64,000 bases of DNA, from the NCBI GenBank assembly GCA_963995505.1, contig OZ023181.1, forward strand, positions 9,916,221-9,980,220. The letters run 5' to 3'. Positions within the stretch are counted from its first letter, which is position 1, and the number at the start of each line of letters is the position of its first letter. Position numbers and translations under genes: made by a program. Below are positions 11,835 through 22,823 of this stretch, in pieces. The notes below the pieces were generated by a model. It was given only the letters and a program-made list of their open reading frames with translations. It did not search any database and had not been told where the DNA came from. Origin of the DNA: Hypericum androsaemum. Its lineage: Eukaryota > Streptophyta > Magnoliopsida > Malpighiales > Hypericaceae.

Positions 11835-12431
11835 CCAAATTACAGCGGTAGAAAATGTTGCTAGTGGGTGTGTACGTATGACCTAGGCAAGAAAGAGAAA
11901 AGTGTGTTTTGTGTTGAACTTTAATTTGGACATTCCTAGGTGCTGGGTTTGGGTTGCTGACTTGTGCAACCTGAATTGTTCATGTTTGTACCCCTCTACT
12001 TGTCTTTTAGAGCAATAAATTTTACCTTAACAAAAAAAATTCGGTATTACGGGTAAATCCCAACCCCAATTCCGAATTTAATTCGATATTTGGTATGATA
12101 CCGAATTAAATTAAGGATCGGGATCGGTATTGAGTTTTTTTGAATTTCGGTATTGAGAATATTCGGTATTCGGTATTTTAGATTGGGATATTCTGAATGT
12201 ACACCCTACTCGTATCACATGCAAATTATGCCCAACTCCACTTACCCGCCTTGCTCACCCATTTCCCTTCTCTTCTTTTCTTGTAATCCTGCCACTGCCA
12301 GTCCTTTCTAATCATCGTGCGTGATGTTTTGTCAAGTTCACAAGGGTCCATTTTCATTTCAACCTAGTACGTACTGCTCACTATTTTTTAAGTATCTATT
12401 TTAATAATAGAATATTTTGAAGGTCCTATTT
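11835..12431. other. Non-coding stretch with a hAT-like fragment at about 12030-12208
   Basis: No gene seen. A second A-rich LINE-like end lies near 12023-12031. The stretch 12032-12208 is full of inverted TTCGGTATT and AATACCGAA blocks and ends GAATGTACACCCTA, the inverted form of the TAGGGTGT ends common on plant hAT-type non-autonomous elements. Its left end is not recognisable. Confidence 0.4.
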
Positions 12432-12448
12432 AAGAAATGGCTCTCCCA
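12432..12448. repeat. 17-bp target-site duplication, left copy
   Basis: AAGAAATGGCTCTCCCA is repeated exactly at 14353-14369. Its length and its position next to an A-rich tail are diagnostic of L1-type target-primed integration. Confidence 0.9.
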
Positions 12449-13317
12449 TCTCTTCTCTCTCTAAAACTTAGAGAGAGATTTCTCTCCAAAAAGGATCCCT
12501 TTCTTAGGGTTTTTATCCTGTCTCTGCCACTTCCTCTTCTTCTTCTTGAGAAGAGTCCTTTTCATCGACCTTCGGGCCTTCACAAACCACCAACACCACC
12601 ATACACTACCTCAAAATCTCTTTCTTTCTCCCACATCTGCCATCCCTCTTGTTCTTGTCCGACATTAGTAGCTCCTCCAACAACTCTGACCAAACATCAT
12701 AACGCCGTTCAACGAGATCCACTTCGACTAGCCACTTAAAGCCACCCCCTTGTCCCTGGTTCTCTCTTGTGCCTAGTTTGGCTTGTCCCAAACCCTTGAT
12801 TTCGCTTCCAGGCCTCACTTACGGTAGGCCAGTGCGGGTCTAGTTTGAGGTCTGGTGGTCACTATAAGACCACCCCTCAACTTTATGTTCGTTTTAATGC
12901 GTTTATTTATGCTTATTATGCATTACTTTTCTGTTATTTAAATTCAGCTTTATGCTTTATCCAGGTGGTTGTGTTCATCTTTTACAAGCTCGTGGCTAGT
13001 TCGATCTTGGTTGAATTTATCTAGCCCTTCTTAGTGTATGCTTAGGGTATGACGAAGGTCTCTTCGGAAACATCTGTGAATTATTGCATCGTCGATGTAA
13101 CTTTATTCCTGTTAGTTGTCACTTTGGTCAGCATTAGTTTAGTTTGGCTTTTCTCTTCGGAGATGCTATCAATTTTTGTAGCCAATATTATAGCCTTGAC
13201 TTTTTTCTTTTCCACGATGCCTCCGAAGTTCTCATGCACTATGTAACGCCCCGTGATCTGACCGACTGTCTCCACAAATCAACACAGATCTTTTCCAGCG
13301 TGCTTTTTCCTCACTCG

Positions 13318-13442
13318 CACGCACCCTGAGAAAATTTCCAAGAGGTCACCCATCCTGATCCTACTCCCGGCCAAACGCGTTTAACTTTGGAGTTTTCTGA
13401 AGATGTGTGCCAAAAAAGAAGGTGCACATTGTTGGTATAGAT
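13318..13442 (-). repeat. 5S rRNA-like block in Cassandra LTR 1
   Basis: On the minus strand the text matches plant 5S rRNA from the ACCAACA region through GGATGGGTGACCTC and on to CTTGG, with scattered changes. It is part of a retroelement LTR and is not a 5S gene. Confidence 0.85.
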
Positions 13443-13668
13443 AGTACCAATCAAATTATTTAAGACTTTCATACAGAACATATCATTTTTGGGGTATCAC
13501 ATACACCCCTCCTTAAATACGCGACGTCCTCATCGCGCCAGACAGAACATAGAATAGTCCTAGAACCATTTTTGCTCTGATACCAAATTAACGCCCCGTG
13601 ATCTGATCGACTGTCTCCACAGACCGACACAGGTCTTTTCTAGCATGCTTTGTCCTCACTCGCACGCA

Positions 13669-13790
13669 TCCCAGGAACTTCCCAGGAAGTCACCCATCCT
13701 TATCCTACTCTCGGCCAAACACGTTTAACCTTTGAGTTCTCTCAGGATGTGTGCTAGAAAAGAAGGTGCACCTTGTTGATATGGATAGTT
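13669..13790 (-). repeat. 5S rRNA-like block in Cassandra LTR 2
   Basis: Same 5S-derived segment, with GGATGGGTGACTTCCTGGGA on the minus strand. The LTR around it has lost the G of its terminal TGTAACG (plus strand) and about nine bases near 13825. Confidence 0.85.
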
Positions 13791-14038
13791 CCAATCAAAT
13801 CACTTAAGGCCTTTCAGACAGAAAGTCGGGGTATCACATTTACCCCTCCTTAAATAGGACGTCGCGCCAGAATCAGACAATCCCTGAATCTCTCGAATTC
13901 CGGTGCATTCGATCCCCGAACCACACCGTAATAGCCGAGGTTTTTGCTCTGATGCCAAATGTAACGCCCTGTGATCTGACCGAGTGTCTCCACAGACCAA
14001 CATGGGTCTTTCCCAGCGTGCTTTGTCCTCACTTGCAC

Positions 14039-14160
14039 GCACCTCGGAACACTTCCCAGGAGATCACCCATCCTGATCCTACTCCCGGCCAAACGTATTT
14101 AACCTTGGAGTTTTCTTAAGATGTGTTCCAGAAAAGAATGTGCACCTTGTTGGTATGGAT
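14039..14160 (-). repeat. 5S rRNA-like block in Cassandra LTR 3
   Basis: Same 5S-derived segment, with GGATGGGTGATCTCCTGGGA on the minus strand. The plant 5S terminal stem is not preserved, so it is not a functional rRNA gene. Confidence 0.85.
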
Positions 14161-14589
14161 AATAGCAATCAAATCACTTAAGTCTTTTAGACAGAACATA
14201 TCATTTTCGGGGTATCACACATTATGTACACCCTTTATCATTTTATACTCTTATCTAACTTTGCTATCCTTGTATTTGCTTTCATCTTTGTACTCCTATT
14301 TTCAGATTTTCTTACTTTATATATGCAATGTAGTTTTTCCTTAAATAAAAAAAAGAAATGGCTCTCCCAATAATTTTTTTAAAATCCGCAAAACGTCCAG
14401 AAATTTTCCCCGCGAACCGCAGGACTATATATGTATGTTGAATTCGAGGCAGGTTGTTCTTAAGTAACCCTCATCTTACATTTTGGGACACATGGACAAA
14501 TCCGTAAAGTCCTAGGAAATTTTGAGTTGAAGATTTAAAAAAATCTCACATTGATCGGTGGAGTTAATTATAAAATTGAAAGCTTTACC

Positions 14590-15640
14590 AATCCATTACA
14601 TTTAATTAGAAATTCGATCTATTTCGAAACTATCTTTTATATATTCAATAAATATACTTTTTAAATCGATGCACACCTTTTTATAGGTGGCAAAGTTCTC
14701 CCGAGAAGTTTTTAACATCTTGTACTTGAACTCAAAATTTGACTAAATTAAAATAAGATCGTTAATAATTGGTTTAAGTGTTTGTTTAAATGTATACCGT
14801 CGCTTTGAAAAACAGAGGAGATTTTTTTTGAGAGACTAGGAGATGGTCCTCTTTTAAGTATGGGAGAAATATTCATACCCTATAGTTCGGGCCTATACTT
14901 ACAGAGGGTATGTTGACTTTCACACAACACTTAACCCGTGCATACATTTCACCAACCGATCACAATTAATTAGAAATTCTATCTATTTTGAAACTATCTT
15001 GTATATATTCACTAAATATATTTTTAGAGAAAATTACTCTCACGTCTCTGACCTTTGGTCACCCTTCCCCTAAGATCCCTCACTTTTGAAAAATAATTTT
15101 TCCGTCCTTAAGTTTTGGTGTTCTAATTAGATATTTTTGGTGTTCTAATTAGATATTCTTGGAGTACTAAATTGGTGTTCTAAGATGGAAGATGATGGAT
15201 TTTTTTAACAGTGGAAGGAAGAGATCTTTTGTTTTTAAGTGGGAGAGATATTTTGGTCATTTTCGGTGGAGTTCACCGGAGAAAAAAGAATATTCCAGCT
15301 CCAGGGACCCGATAGTCTATTATCATCAAAACTTAGGGACGGAAAAATCATTTTCCAAAAGTCAGGGGCCCTAGGGGGAGGGTGACCAAAGATCAGGGAC
15401 GTGAGAGTAATTTGTCCATATTTTTAATATCGATGCCAACCTTTTCATAGGTGTCAAAGCTCTCGACAAGTATTTAACACCATGGACTTAAACTCAAAAT
15501 TTGATTAAATTAGAATAAGATCGTTAATAGTTGATTTAAGTGTTTGTTGATATGCATCTCTTTAGGAAACAATTGAGATGGTCCTCTCTAGGATGGTAGA
15601 AATATTCATACCCATTGGTTCGGGCCCTACACTTATCTCG
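14590..15640 (+). repeat. Diverged tandem duplication of about 330 bp, second copy interrupted by a MITE
   Basis: Copy A (about 14590-14910) and copy B (about 14950-15026 plus 15427-15640) share long collinear text: TTAATTAGAAATTC, TATATATTCA, AAATAAGATCGTTAAT and GAAATATTCATACCC. No coding frame is seen. Copy B is split by the element 15027-15417, so the duplication came first. Confidence 0.75.
15027..15417. mobile_element. Mutator-type MITE with about 90-bp terminal inverted repeats
   Basis: The left end (15027 to about 15118) and the inverted right end (about 15325-15417) match through AAATTACTCTCACGTC, CTTTGGTCACCCT, ATTTTTCCGTCC and AAGTTTTG. A perfect 9-bp duplication ATATTTTTA lies at 15018-15026 and 15418-15426, the length made by Mutator-like transposases. 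The 391-bp element encodes no transposase. A 60-codon frame inside it is accidental. Confidence 0.88.
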
Positions 15641-15924
15641 TAGGTCTAGGGCATGTTGACTTTGACTTTGTTTAGGATATGATATGGGTAGGGTATGGTA
15701 TGAATCCTATAAATTTCTACCCTACCCTTACACTTACCGTAACTAAACCTTGATTAAATTTTTTATCTTATTTTCTTTACCTGTATAATTTAGTAGAGTT
15801 CTAAAAAATTCTCAAATATGCTTCATGATATTAATTCCAAAATTTGAGATAGATATAATTCTTAATTTTTTATTGATTTCGAAGATATTACATGATTAGT
15901 CTTCACATATTCAATATTCACTAT

Positions 15925-16603
15925 TAGAGATGAGCATTCAGATTATCCGTATTCGAACTATCTAAATTTTTGACTATCCGAAATATCCAAATAAGTATTT
16001 TTAGTATCAGAGTCCGAGTCCGAGTCCGAATTCTCCTCTATTCGATATCCAAATTTTTTTCGGATGTGGATACAGATAATCCAAAGTATCAATTTTTTTA
16101 AAGTCTTAAAAAATATAACATTATGTGGTCACAAATGAATCTATAGCCAATGTTTACAAAAATAGTTTTGACATTGCATAGCTCTCGGCCAAACAAAGAA
16201 ACAACTATTGGATCTACTGAAAGGGAAAATAGCAAAACACCAACGATTTACTTTCCAAAGAAAAATCCAACTATTGGATCTGGTAAATTGAGAAATTAGG
16301 TTTTTTAATTTGGAAATTTTGGTTGAGGAAGTTATTTTGGTTTTGGAAGGTTGGAAAAGACTTTCGGCGAGTACCGTGATGTTAGTTAAACCTGGTTCAT
16401 CAATTCTAAGGTGGGCATACTTTTATTTAATGGGTATACTTTTTAAATCAGATATTTCAAATATCCAAAATATTAATTTTATTATTCGTATAATTATCCG
16501 AGTCTGAAATATTTATTTTGGATAATCTATATCCGAGTCTGAATCCAAAAAAGTTCAGAGATCGGATACGAATAACAGACATCAAATTTTTCATTCACCC
16601 GTC
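15925..16603. mobile_element. Non-autonomous hAT-type element
   Basis: A perfect 8-bp duplication TTCACTAT (15917-15924 and 16604-16611) flanks ends reading TAGAGATGAGCATTC and, inverted, GACGGGTGAATG. The interior is rich in TATCCGAATA and GAGTCCGA-type inverted blocks. The 8-bp duplication and the ends fit hAT transposition. There is no transposase. Confidence 0.75.
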
Positions 16604-16921
16604 TTCACTATTATTTATTTTGATGTTATATATATAATTAAAATTTTATGTTTAATAATTATCAGAAATGTGTTATATTTAATTCAAAGATTGGACTTTT
16701 TAGATCCAACAAATTATATAGACCCTGAGTGTAAGAGTATAAATCTGGTGTTGAAATGTTTCTATGATCGAGAATATGACATGTTTCTAATTCTCGATTG
16801 AAATGTTTCTATGATAGAGAATAGGACATGTTTCTAATTCTTGATACTAGAGTATAGATTCCCCTTAAAAAAAGATTAGTATAGATACCATACTCTACTC
16901 ATCTTTTCCTGAAAAAAACAA
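16604..16921. other. AT-rich spacer
   Basis: No gene seen. A 44-bp direct repeat around GTTTCTATGAT.GAGAAT lies at about 16757-16840. Confidence 0.5.
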
Positions 16922-17311
16922 GGAAAAAGTCTATTTTATTATCCTGTGATATTGTCAAAAATTATTCTACTATTTCTGTGGTAAAAAATTCATCAATCGA
17001 GTCAAACTTCGCCCAATTTACATTACTTAGGTTCACAGGCAGCTGCTCGAACACTTCTCGACCTGTTTGGACTTTGCCCGTCCATCTGGACAGGCCACAT
17101 CATCATTCGGTGATGACATGACTGTCTTCTCCTTCCCACTCTCCCCTTTTTCCCCCTCTCATCCTTCCCCTCTTCTTTTTCTTCTTCTTTAAAGTTAAAC
17201 TTAAAAGTTAAAAGAAAACGAAGTCAAAATTAAAAGTTAACACCTCCACGACCACACACAACTAAATAAAAGCTACCTGCCAATTCGAGAAAGAATCCAA
17301 CACCGGCAGCG

Positions 17312-17518
17312 ATGACGTTGTTCCTATCGTCAACGCAGCGGTACACGGCAGGAGTGCTTCTGGCGATAGCCATCCACCAGGCGCAGGTCCGCCAGGTCCA
17401 CTCCCCACGACATGATGGGAAGGACCAGACCAGCACCAGCAGCACCGGCTCCATCACCGACGACCCCGACCTCTGGGTCCACCATCGCTCCGACCTCCTC
17501 CGCCCCATTTTTAGTTAA
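17312..17518 (+). pseudogene. Unrecognised GC-rich 68-codon frame, probable captured exon
   Basis: This open frame inside the Mutator-like element begins MTLFLSSTQRY and ends in a WVHHRSDLLRPIF stretch. The middle is serine/threonine-rich (QTSTSSTGSITDD). Composition is far more GC-rich than the flanks, as for captured plant exons. It stops just before the copia insertion. I could not name a family. The minus strand of the same stretch is also open, so coding status is not certain. Confidence 0.4.
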
Positions 17519-17524
17519 CCGCCA

Positions 17525-17797
17525 TGTTGGGAAATAAGATCGAAACGAGTAAAACACAAGACACAAGAATTACGTGGAAACCCCAAGACGGGGAGAAAAG
17601 TACAGGCAAAGGAGAGTCGTCCACTATGTGAGTCCAATCAGTTCCAAGGCCTCCGTGAGGGTTCTGTCTACCTCACAACTCTCAACTAGTACACAAAAGA
17701 CCTAGGCATAGGCCGTATATATATAGGAGACTAGTACTCTATTCTGATCAAGAAATAGAGCCCTACTCTAATTAGGAATTTGGAATAATCCCTAACA
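17525..17797 (-). repeat. 3' LTR of copia C
   Basis: 273-bp copy at the low-coordinate end. A TATATATATAGG promoter-like stretch lies near 17717. It is adjacent to the purine tract at about 17798-17812. Confidence 0.9.
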
Positions 17798-17879
17798 AAT
17801 CTCCACCTTGGACCAAATTCTATGACTCTAACTTCAACGTTTCTCCACCTTCACCACTAGCCCCTAAGGGCAATCAGTA

Positions 17880-20800
17880 TCAAGCATGAACACCGACCAA
17901 GTCCAAGCAATGCTCGAACTTAGTACCAGAAAGTGGCTTCGTCAACATGTCTGCAGGGTTATCCTTGGTACCCACCTTGCTCACAACAATGTCACCTTGA
18001 GCAACATGCTCCCGAATGAAGTGGTACCTCACATTAATGTGCTTTGTCCTCTCATGATACATAGCATCCCTCGTGAGATGGATAGCACTTTGACTATCAC
18101 AGTACACTGTACTGACCTGCAGCTTCTCACAGATTTCACTGAAGAAACCTTTCAATCAGATAGCCTCCTTCACACCTTCAGTTATAGCCATGTACTCCGC
18201 CTCAGTGGTAGACAACGCCGCTGTGGCCTGTAGATAAGCTCTCCAACTGGTAGCATATCCTCAAAGAGTGAAGATATATCCAAATAAGGATCTTAACTTA
18301 TCAAGATCTCCAGCATAATCTGAATCCACAAAACCAACAACTCCATCACTGGTGCGTCCAAACTGTAGACACACGCCCTTGGTACCCTTCAAGTACCTCA
18401 TAATCCACTCCACTGCTCTCCAATGACCTTCTCCATGATTTGCCATAAACCTGCTAACGACACTCACAGCATAGGTCAAATCCGGGCGTGTGCAAACCAT
18501 AGCATACATCAGAGAACCAACAGCATTGGAGTATGGAACACCAGACATGTAATCGACCTCAGCAGCTGACTGTGGAGATAAGGCAGACGAAAGCTAAAAA
18601 TGTGTACCAAGAGGAGTACTCACAGGATTACCAGTCACATCAAACCTGTCAAGTACCTTTTCAATGTAACTCTCCTGACTCAGAAATAATTTCCTTGCTC
18701 CTCTATCTCTGGCAATCTCCATGCCAAGAATCTTCTTAGCAGGACCCAAATCTTTCATCTCAAACTCGCTACTCAACAGAGCTTTGAGCTTTCTCACCTC
18801 TCCTTTGTCACTGGCAGCAATTAACATGTCATCCACATACAGGAGCAAATACACTTGGGAACCGTCGCGTAGCCTTTTCAGGTAAACACAACTATCATAC
18901 TTGCTCCTCTCATAACTATGAGAAATCATAAAGGAATCAAACCTTTTATACCACTGCCTCGGAGACTGCTTAAGGCCATACATGGACTTCTTCAACAAGC
19001 ACACATGGTCTTCTTTGCCTTCAACATGAAAACTCTTAGGCTGTGCCATATAAATCCGCTCCTCAAACTCTCCATTCAAGAAAGCTGTCTTCACATCAAG
19101 CTGTTCGAGCTCCAAATCCTGCATAGCAACAATACCAAGAAGAGAACGAATCGAGGTATGCTTCACAACTGGTGAAAATACCTCACTAAAGTCCTCACCA
19201 GGAATCTGACTATATCCTCTAGCCACTAGCCTGGCCTTGTATCTAGGCTCTTCAACTCCAGGTATACCATCCTTCTTCTTGAATACCCACTTGCAACTGA
19301 CAACCTTCTTATCCTTAGGCAGCTTAGTAATCTTCCAAGTCTTGTTCTTGTGAAGAGATTCCATCTCTTCCTCCATAGCAACCAACCATCTAGCAGAGTC
19401 TTTCGACTTCACAGCATCTGAGTAACTAGACGGTTCTTCACAACTATCAACTTCTTCTGCCACATTCAAGTCAAAAGTAACAATATCAGCCTCACCCACC
19501 TTCTGTGGAGGCCTGATAGTTCTTCTGGGCCTGTCTCTAGCAATAGAATATGTTGGCTCCCTCTCTACTGTGCCAACATTCTCAGCTTCATCAGACAATC
19601 CACCATGAGTAGGACCATGGCAATCAACATCACGGAAGGAACTCGCTTCTGGATCAGCATCAAACTCCACCTGCACTTTTGACTTTTGCAAGTCCACACT
19701 TAGAGCACTCGGAATACTAGGTGAAGAAATATCCTCCCTCTTACTCAGCATGTCTGTCTCTTTGAAAATAATATTCCTACTCAACAAGACCTTAGATAGC
19801 TCGGGACACCGCAACTTGTATCCCTTCACTCTAGAAGCATAGCCAAGGAAGATATATTTCACAGATCTTGGCTCTAACTTGCCATTATTCACATGAGCAT
19901 AGGCAGGACACCCAAATATCTTCAAATTAGTATAATTAGGAGGATTTCCAGACCACAATTCTTCAGGTACCTTGCCATCAAGTGATGCATGAGGTGAACG
20001 ATTGACAAGGTGACAGGCAGTGGAAGCAGCTTCAGCCCAAAACGACTTAGACAAACCAGCATTTGACAGCATACAATAAACTTTCTCCAACAATGTTCTG
20101 TTCATTATTTCAGCGACTCCATTCTGTTGAGGTGTACCAGGAATTGTCTTATGCCTGACAATACCCTCATTCTTGCAGAACTCATCAAACCAACTAGAGC
20201 AAAACTCCAATCCATTGTCTGTGCGGAGATGCTTGACATCTCTCCCAGTCTGCTTCTCAATCACAGTCTTCCACTGCTTGAAAGTGACAAAGACATGATC
20301 CTTGCTCTTCAAGAAGAACGCCTATACCTTCCTCGAATAATCATCAATAATAGTCAGCATATACTTGGAACCATTCTTTGTTGCAACTTGAGACGGTCCC
20401 CAAAGATCAGAATGAACATAGTCAAGTTTTTCCTTTGTAGTGTGCACACCTTTCTGAAAACTGACTTTCTTGTGCTTGCCAAACACACAGTGCTCACAAA
20501 ATTCCAGCTTTCCAATACCCTGTCCATATAATAATCCTCTCCTATTTAGCTCGGTCATGCCTTTTTAGCTCATGTGACCAAGTCGCATATGCCACAATGA
20601 GGTATTCTCAGAATCTGTCAACGAGCCAGATGCAGCAGCAGCAGTCTCTGTAACTGTAGAACCCTGCAAAACGTATAGATTTCTAACCTCTTTCTTGGCC
20701 TTCATATGCACTAATGAGTTCTTACTCACATGAAGAACTCCACCTTCTCTGGTATACTTGTACCCCAATGTATCAAGTGTACTCAATGAAATTAAGTTCT

Positions 20801-21896
20801 GCTTTAAATCAGGGATATGCCTCACATTCGTCAAGGTTCGAATGACACCATCATGTATCTTGATCTTCACTGTGCCAATACTAATAACCTTGCAGACAAA
20901 ATTATTTTCCATGAGAACATTACCCTCCGCACGTTTATATGTTGAAAACCAATCCCGGATAGGACACATATGAAACGTACAAGCAGAATCAAGGACCCAA
21001 GCAGCATCAACTTTAGACTTCTCATCAATCACAGACAAAAGGTCTCTATCAGATTCTTCTTTCTGAGTAGTGGTGGCAACACTAGCCCTGCCGCTATCAA
21101 AACTTTCTCCTTTCGAAGCACTGGACTTTTTGCCCTTCTTCTTGTTCTTCAACTCCAGACAGAACCATTTAATATGCCCAACCTTATAACAATTGAAACA
21201 AGTCTTATCCTTGTGCCTTGACCTTGATTTGCTTCTGCTCTTCTTCCTCGAACCAGACTTAGCATTCCTCTCCTCAGACCTCCCTCTCACGACCAAACCA
21301 GTCCCTTGGCTATTTTCAGAGGAACTCACAGTGTGCTTATCAATTCTCTCTTTCTCCAAGAGCGAATCATGAACATTATCCTAACTCAGAGTATCATGGC
21401 TGAACAACAGAGTATCTCTGGATTGCTGATAAGAAGCAGGCAACGAGCACAATAACAATAAAGCAAGATCTTCATCATCATACTTCACATCCAGAGTTCT
21501 AAGATCAGCCACTATATCCTTAAATTCATTAAGGTGGTCATGAACAGACTTATCTTCTTGCATCCGGATAGAAAACAGTCGTTGCTTCAAGCATAGTTTG
21601 TTGGTCAAACTCTTGGGCATGCACAACTTTTCAAGCTTTGCCCATAATGAGGAAGCTATTGTCTCCTTCAACACATCCCGCAAAATATCATCTGACAGAT
21701 GCAACTGGATCTGACACAGAGCCTTACGGTTCTTTCACGCCTTCATCGCAGCATCTCAACTCGAAGGCATCGACTTTTCATCAAGTAGAGTCTCATCCAG
21801 CTCTAAATGTGTCAGAATAGCGCGCATCTTGACCTGCCACAGGCAAAAATTAGTTTTCCTCATCAATTGAGGAATCTCGTACTTCATCGAAGTCAT
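17880..21896 (-). pseudogene. Copia C gag-pol polyprotein, broken by several stops
   Basis: The minus-strand order is gag, protease, integrase, RT, RNase H, the copia order. Gag begins at ATG 21896 (MTSMKYEIPQL) and runs to about 21381. A perfect CCHC zinc knuckle (CFNCYKVGHIKWFC) lies near 21200 and the protease motif WVLDSACTFHM near 21000. The GAG-pre-integrase LWHMRLGHM is at 20580. Integrase metal-binding residues are in [14 protein letters not shown] and the E after TPQQNG (about 20440-20110). RT has DVKTAFLNG and LLYVDDM (19080 and 18850). RNase H has DSQSAIHL and MLTKPL (18090 and 17920). In-frame stops or shifts fall near 21770, 21370, 20562, 20318, 18590 and 18260. The product cannot be full length. 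Confidence 0.92.
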
Positions 21897-22448
21897 CCTG
21901 AAATAACTCGAACCAAGAAATCTTCTCAAAACAGGTTAGAAAACCAAAATTAGTCAAATGAGTTGACTTTCGGCAAACCAGTCAAACTATTGACCAAGTC
22001 AACTCGGAAATTAGGGTTTTCAACCCAAAAAACTCCAAGGGACGGCGGGCCACCACGGCTAAGCGGCGCAAGCTCGCACCGGCAAGTGGGCACGGTGGTG
22101 ACGGTGGCGGTCTTCGGAGTTCTTTCTCTCTCCCCGTAACTCCTCTCTCCTCGTCGGTCTTCTCTCTCTCCCCGAAACGCTCCTCTCTCCTCGGGTTTCT
22201 TCTTCCCGAACCTGTTTTCCTTCTCCTCGAATGGCGGACAGAAACTCCTCCTTCCGGCGCGGCGAAGGAGCGCGGGCGGTCGCCTCCTCCAGGCGAAGTC
22301 GGGGACGGTGACAGGACGCGAAATGGTGGCCGCTGCTGGTGGCTGCGCTCCAAGGGATTTCAAAACCCCAAATCCCGATTTTCTCCCAAATTGATTACTG
22401 TTCACTTTTTTTTAATACTCAAAACTCAGATCTAGCTTTGATATCAAT

Positions 22449-22721
22449 TGTTGGGAAATAAGATCGAAACGAGTAAAATACGAGACACAAGAATTACATG
22501 GAAACCCCAAGACTGGGAGAAAACCACGGGCAAAGGAGAGTCGTCAACTATGTGAGTCCAATCAGTTACAAGGCCTCTGTGAGGGTTCTCTCTACCTCAC
22601 AACTCTCAACTAGTACAAATAAGACCTAGGCATAGGCCGTATATATATAGGAGACTAGTACTCTATTCTGATCAGAAAATAGAGCCCTACTCTAATTAAG
22701 AATTTGGAACAATCCCTAACA
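22449..22721 (-). repeat. 5' LTR of copia C
   Basis: 273-bp copy at the high-coordinate end. It is followed (minus strand) by the primer site within about 22435-22448. Confidence 0.9.
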
Positions 22722-22823
22722 CGCCATTCCTCGAGATCGCCGTTCTATTGCAATGTAGATTTGTCATTTCAGTTTAGTTTTAGTAGTTAGGGGATTTGGT
22801 TAATTAGTTTTCTAGAGATTGAT

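Larger units (their letters stand above)
13242..14219 (-). mobile_element. Cassandra TRIM with three LTRs (LTR-int-LTR-int-LTR)
   Basis: Three direct repeats of about 260 bp, 13242-13501, 13588-13838 and 13960-14219, each run TGTGATACCCC to GGCGTTACA on the minus strand. Two short interiors separate them, each with a primer site next to the LTR (TTTGGTATCAGAGC and TTTGGCATCAGAGC, tRNA-Met type) and a purine tract (AAGGAGGGGT). Each LTR contains a 5S rRNA-like block, the hallmark of Cassandra. Flanks CACTA (13237-13241) and CATTA (14220-14224) match at four of five bases. No protein is encoded. Three LTRs with two interiors is the product expected from unequal recombination between elements. 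Confidence 0.9.
12449..14352 (+). mobile_element. L1-mobilised insertion with poly(A) tail, interrupted by Cassandra
   Basis: The insert runs between perfect 17-bp duplications and ends TTAAATAAAAAAAA. Without the nested Cassandra (13242-14219) it is about 0.92 kb. It begins with CT/GA-rich sequence containing an open frame of 100 codons (12437-12739, whose ATG lies in the duplication) that I do not recognise. Its 3' part is T-rich and non-coding. No endonuclease or RT is present, so it is either a short non-autonomous LINE derivative or a processed copy of a cellular transcript. The unspliced, tailed form and long duplication favour retroposition either way. Confidence 0.75.
17525..22721 (-). 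mobile_element. Ty1/copia element C (Tnt1/Tork-like) with both LTRs and target duplication
   Basis: LTRs of 273 bp lie at 17525-17797 and 22449-22721 (TGTTAGGGATT to CCCAACA on the minus strand). CGCCA duplications lie at 17520-17524 and 22722-22726. After the 5' LTR comes a degenerate tRNA-Met-type primer site (TTGATATCAAAGC), and before the 3' LTR a purine tract (AAGGTGGAGATTTG). By eye the LTRs differ at about 17 of 273 positions (roughly 94% identity), so this is among the younger insertions. About 550 bp of GC-rich leader (21897-22448) precedes gag and contains only unsupported frames. Confidence 0.92.

Noticed and set aside
12437..12739. A host gene with a 100-codon serine/proline-rich product
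   Set aside because: The ATG lies in a target duplication, so the frame starts in flanking DNA. The rest is inside a retroposed insert, and no family was recognised.
13318..14160. Possible 5S rRNA gene cluster
   Set aside because: The 5S-like blocks lie inside LTRs with TG/CA-type ends, primer sites and purine tracts, and are diverged from 5S. Cassandra explains all of it.
17886..18233. Plus-strand frame of 115 codons opposite copia RNase H
   Set aside because: It is an antisense shadow of a well-supported RNase H frame. The same holds for 18533, 18918, 20127, 20758, 20970 and 21638.
21950..22405. GC-rich overlapping minus-strand frames of 123 and 151 codons
   Set aside because: They sit in the leader between the copia C 5' LTR and gag, overlap each other, and have no domain. 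GC content alone keeps stops rare.
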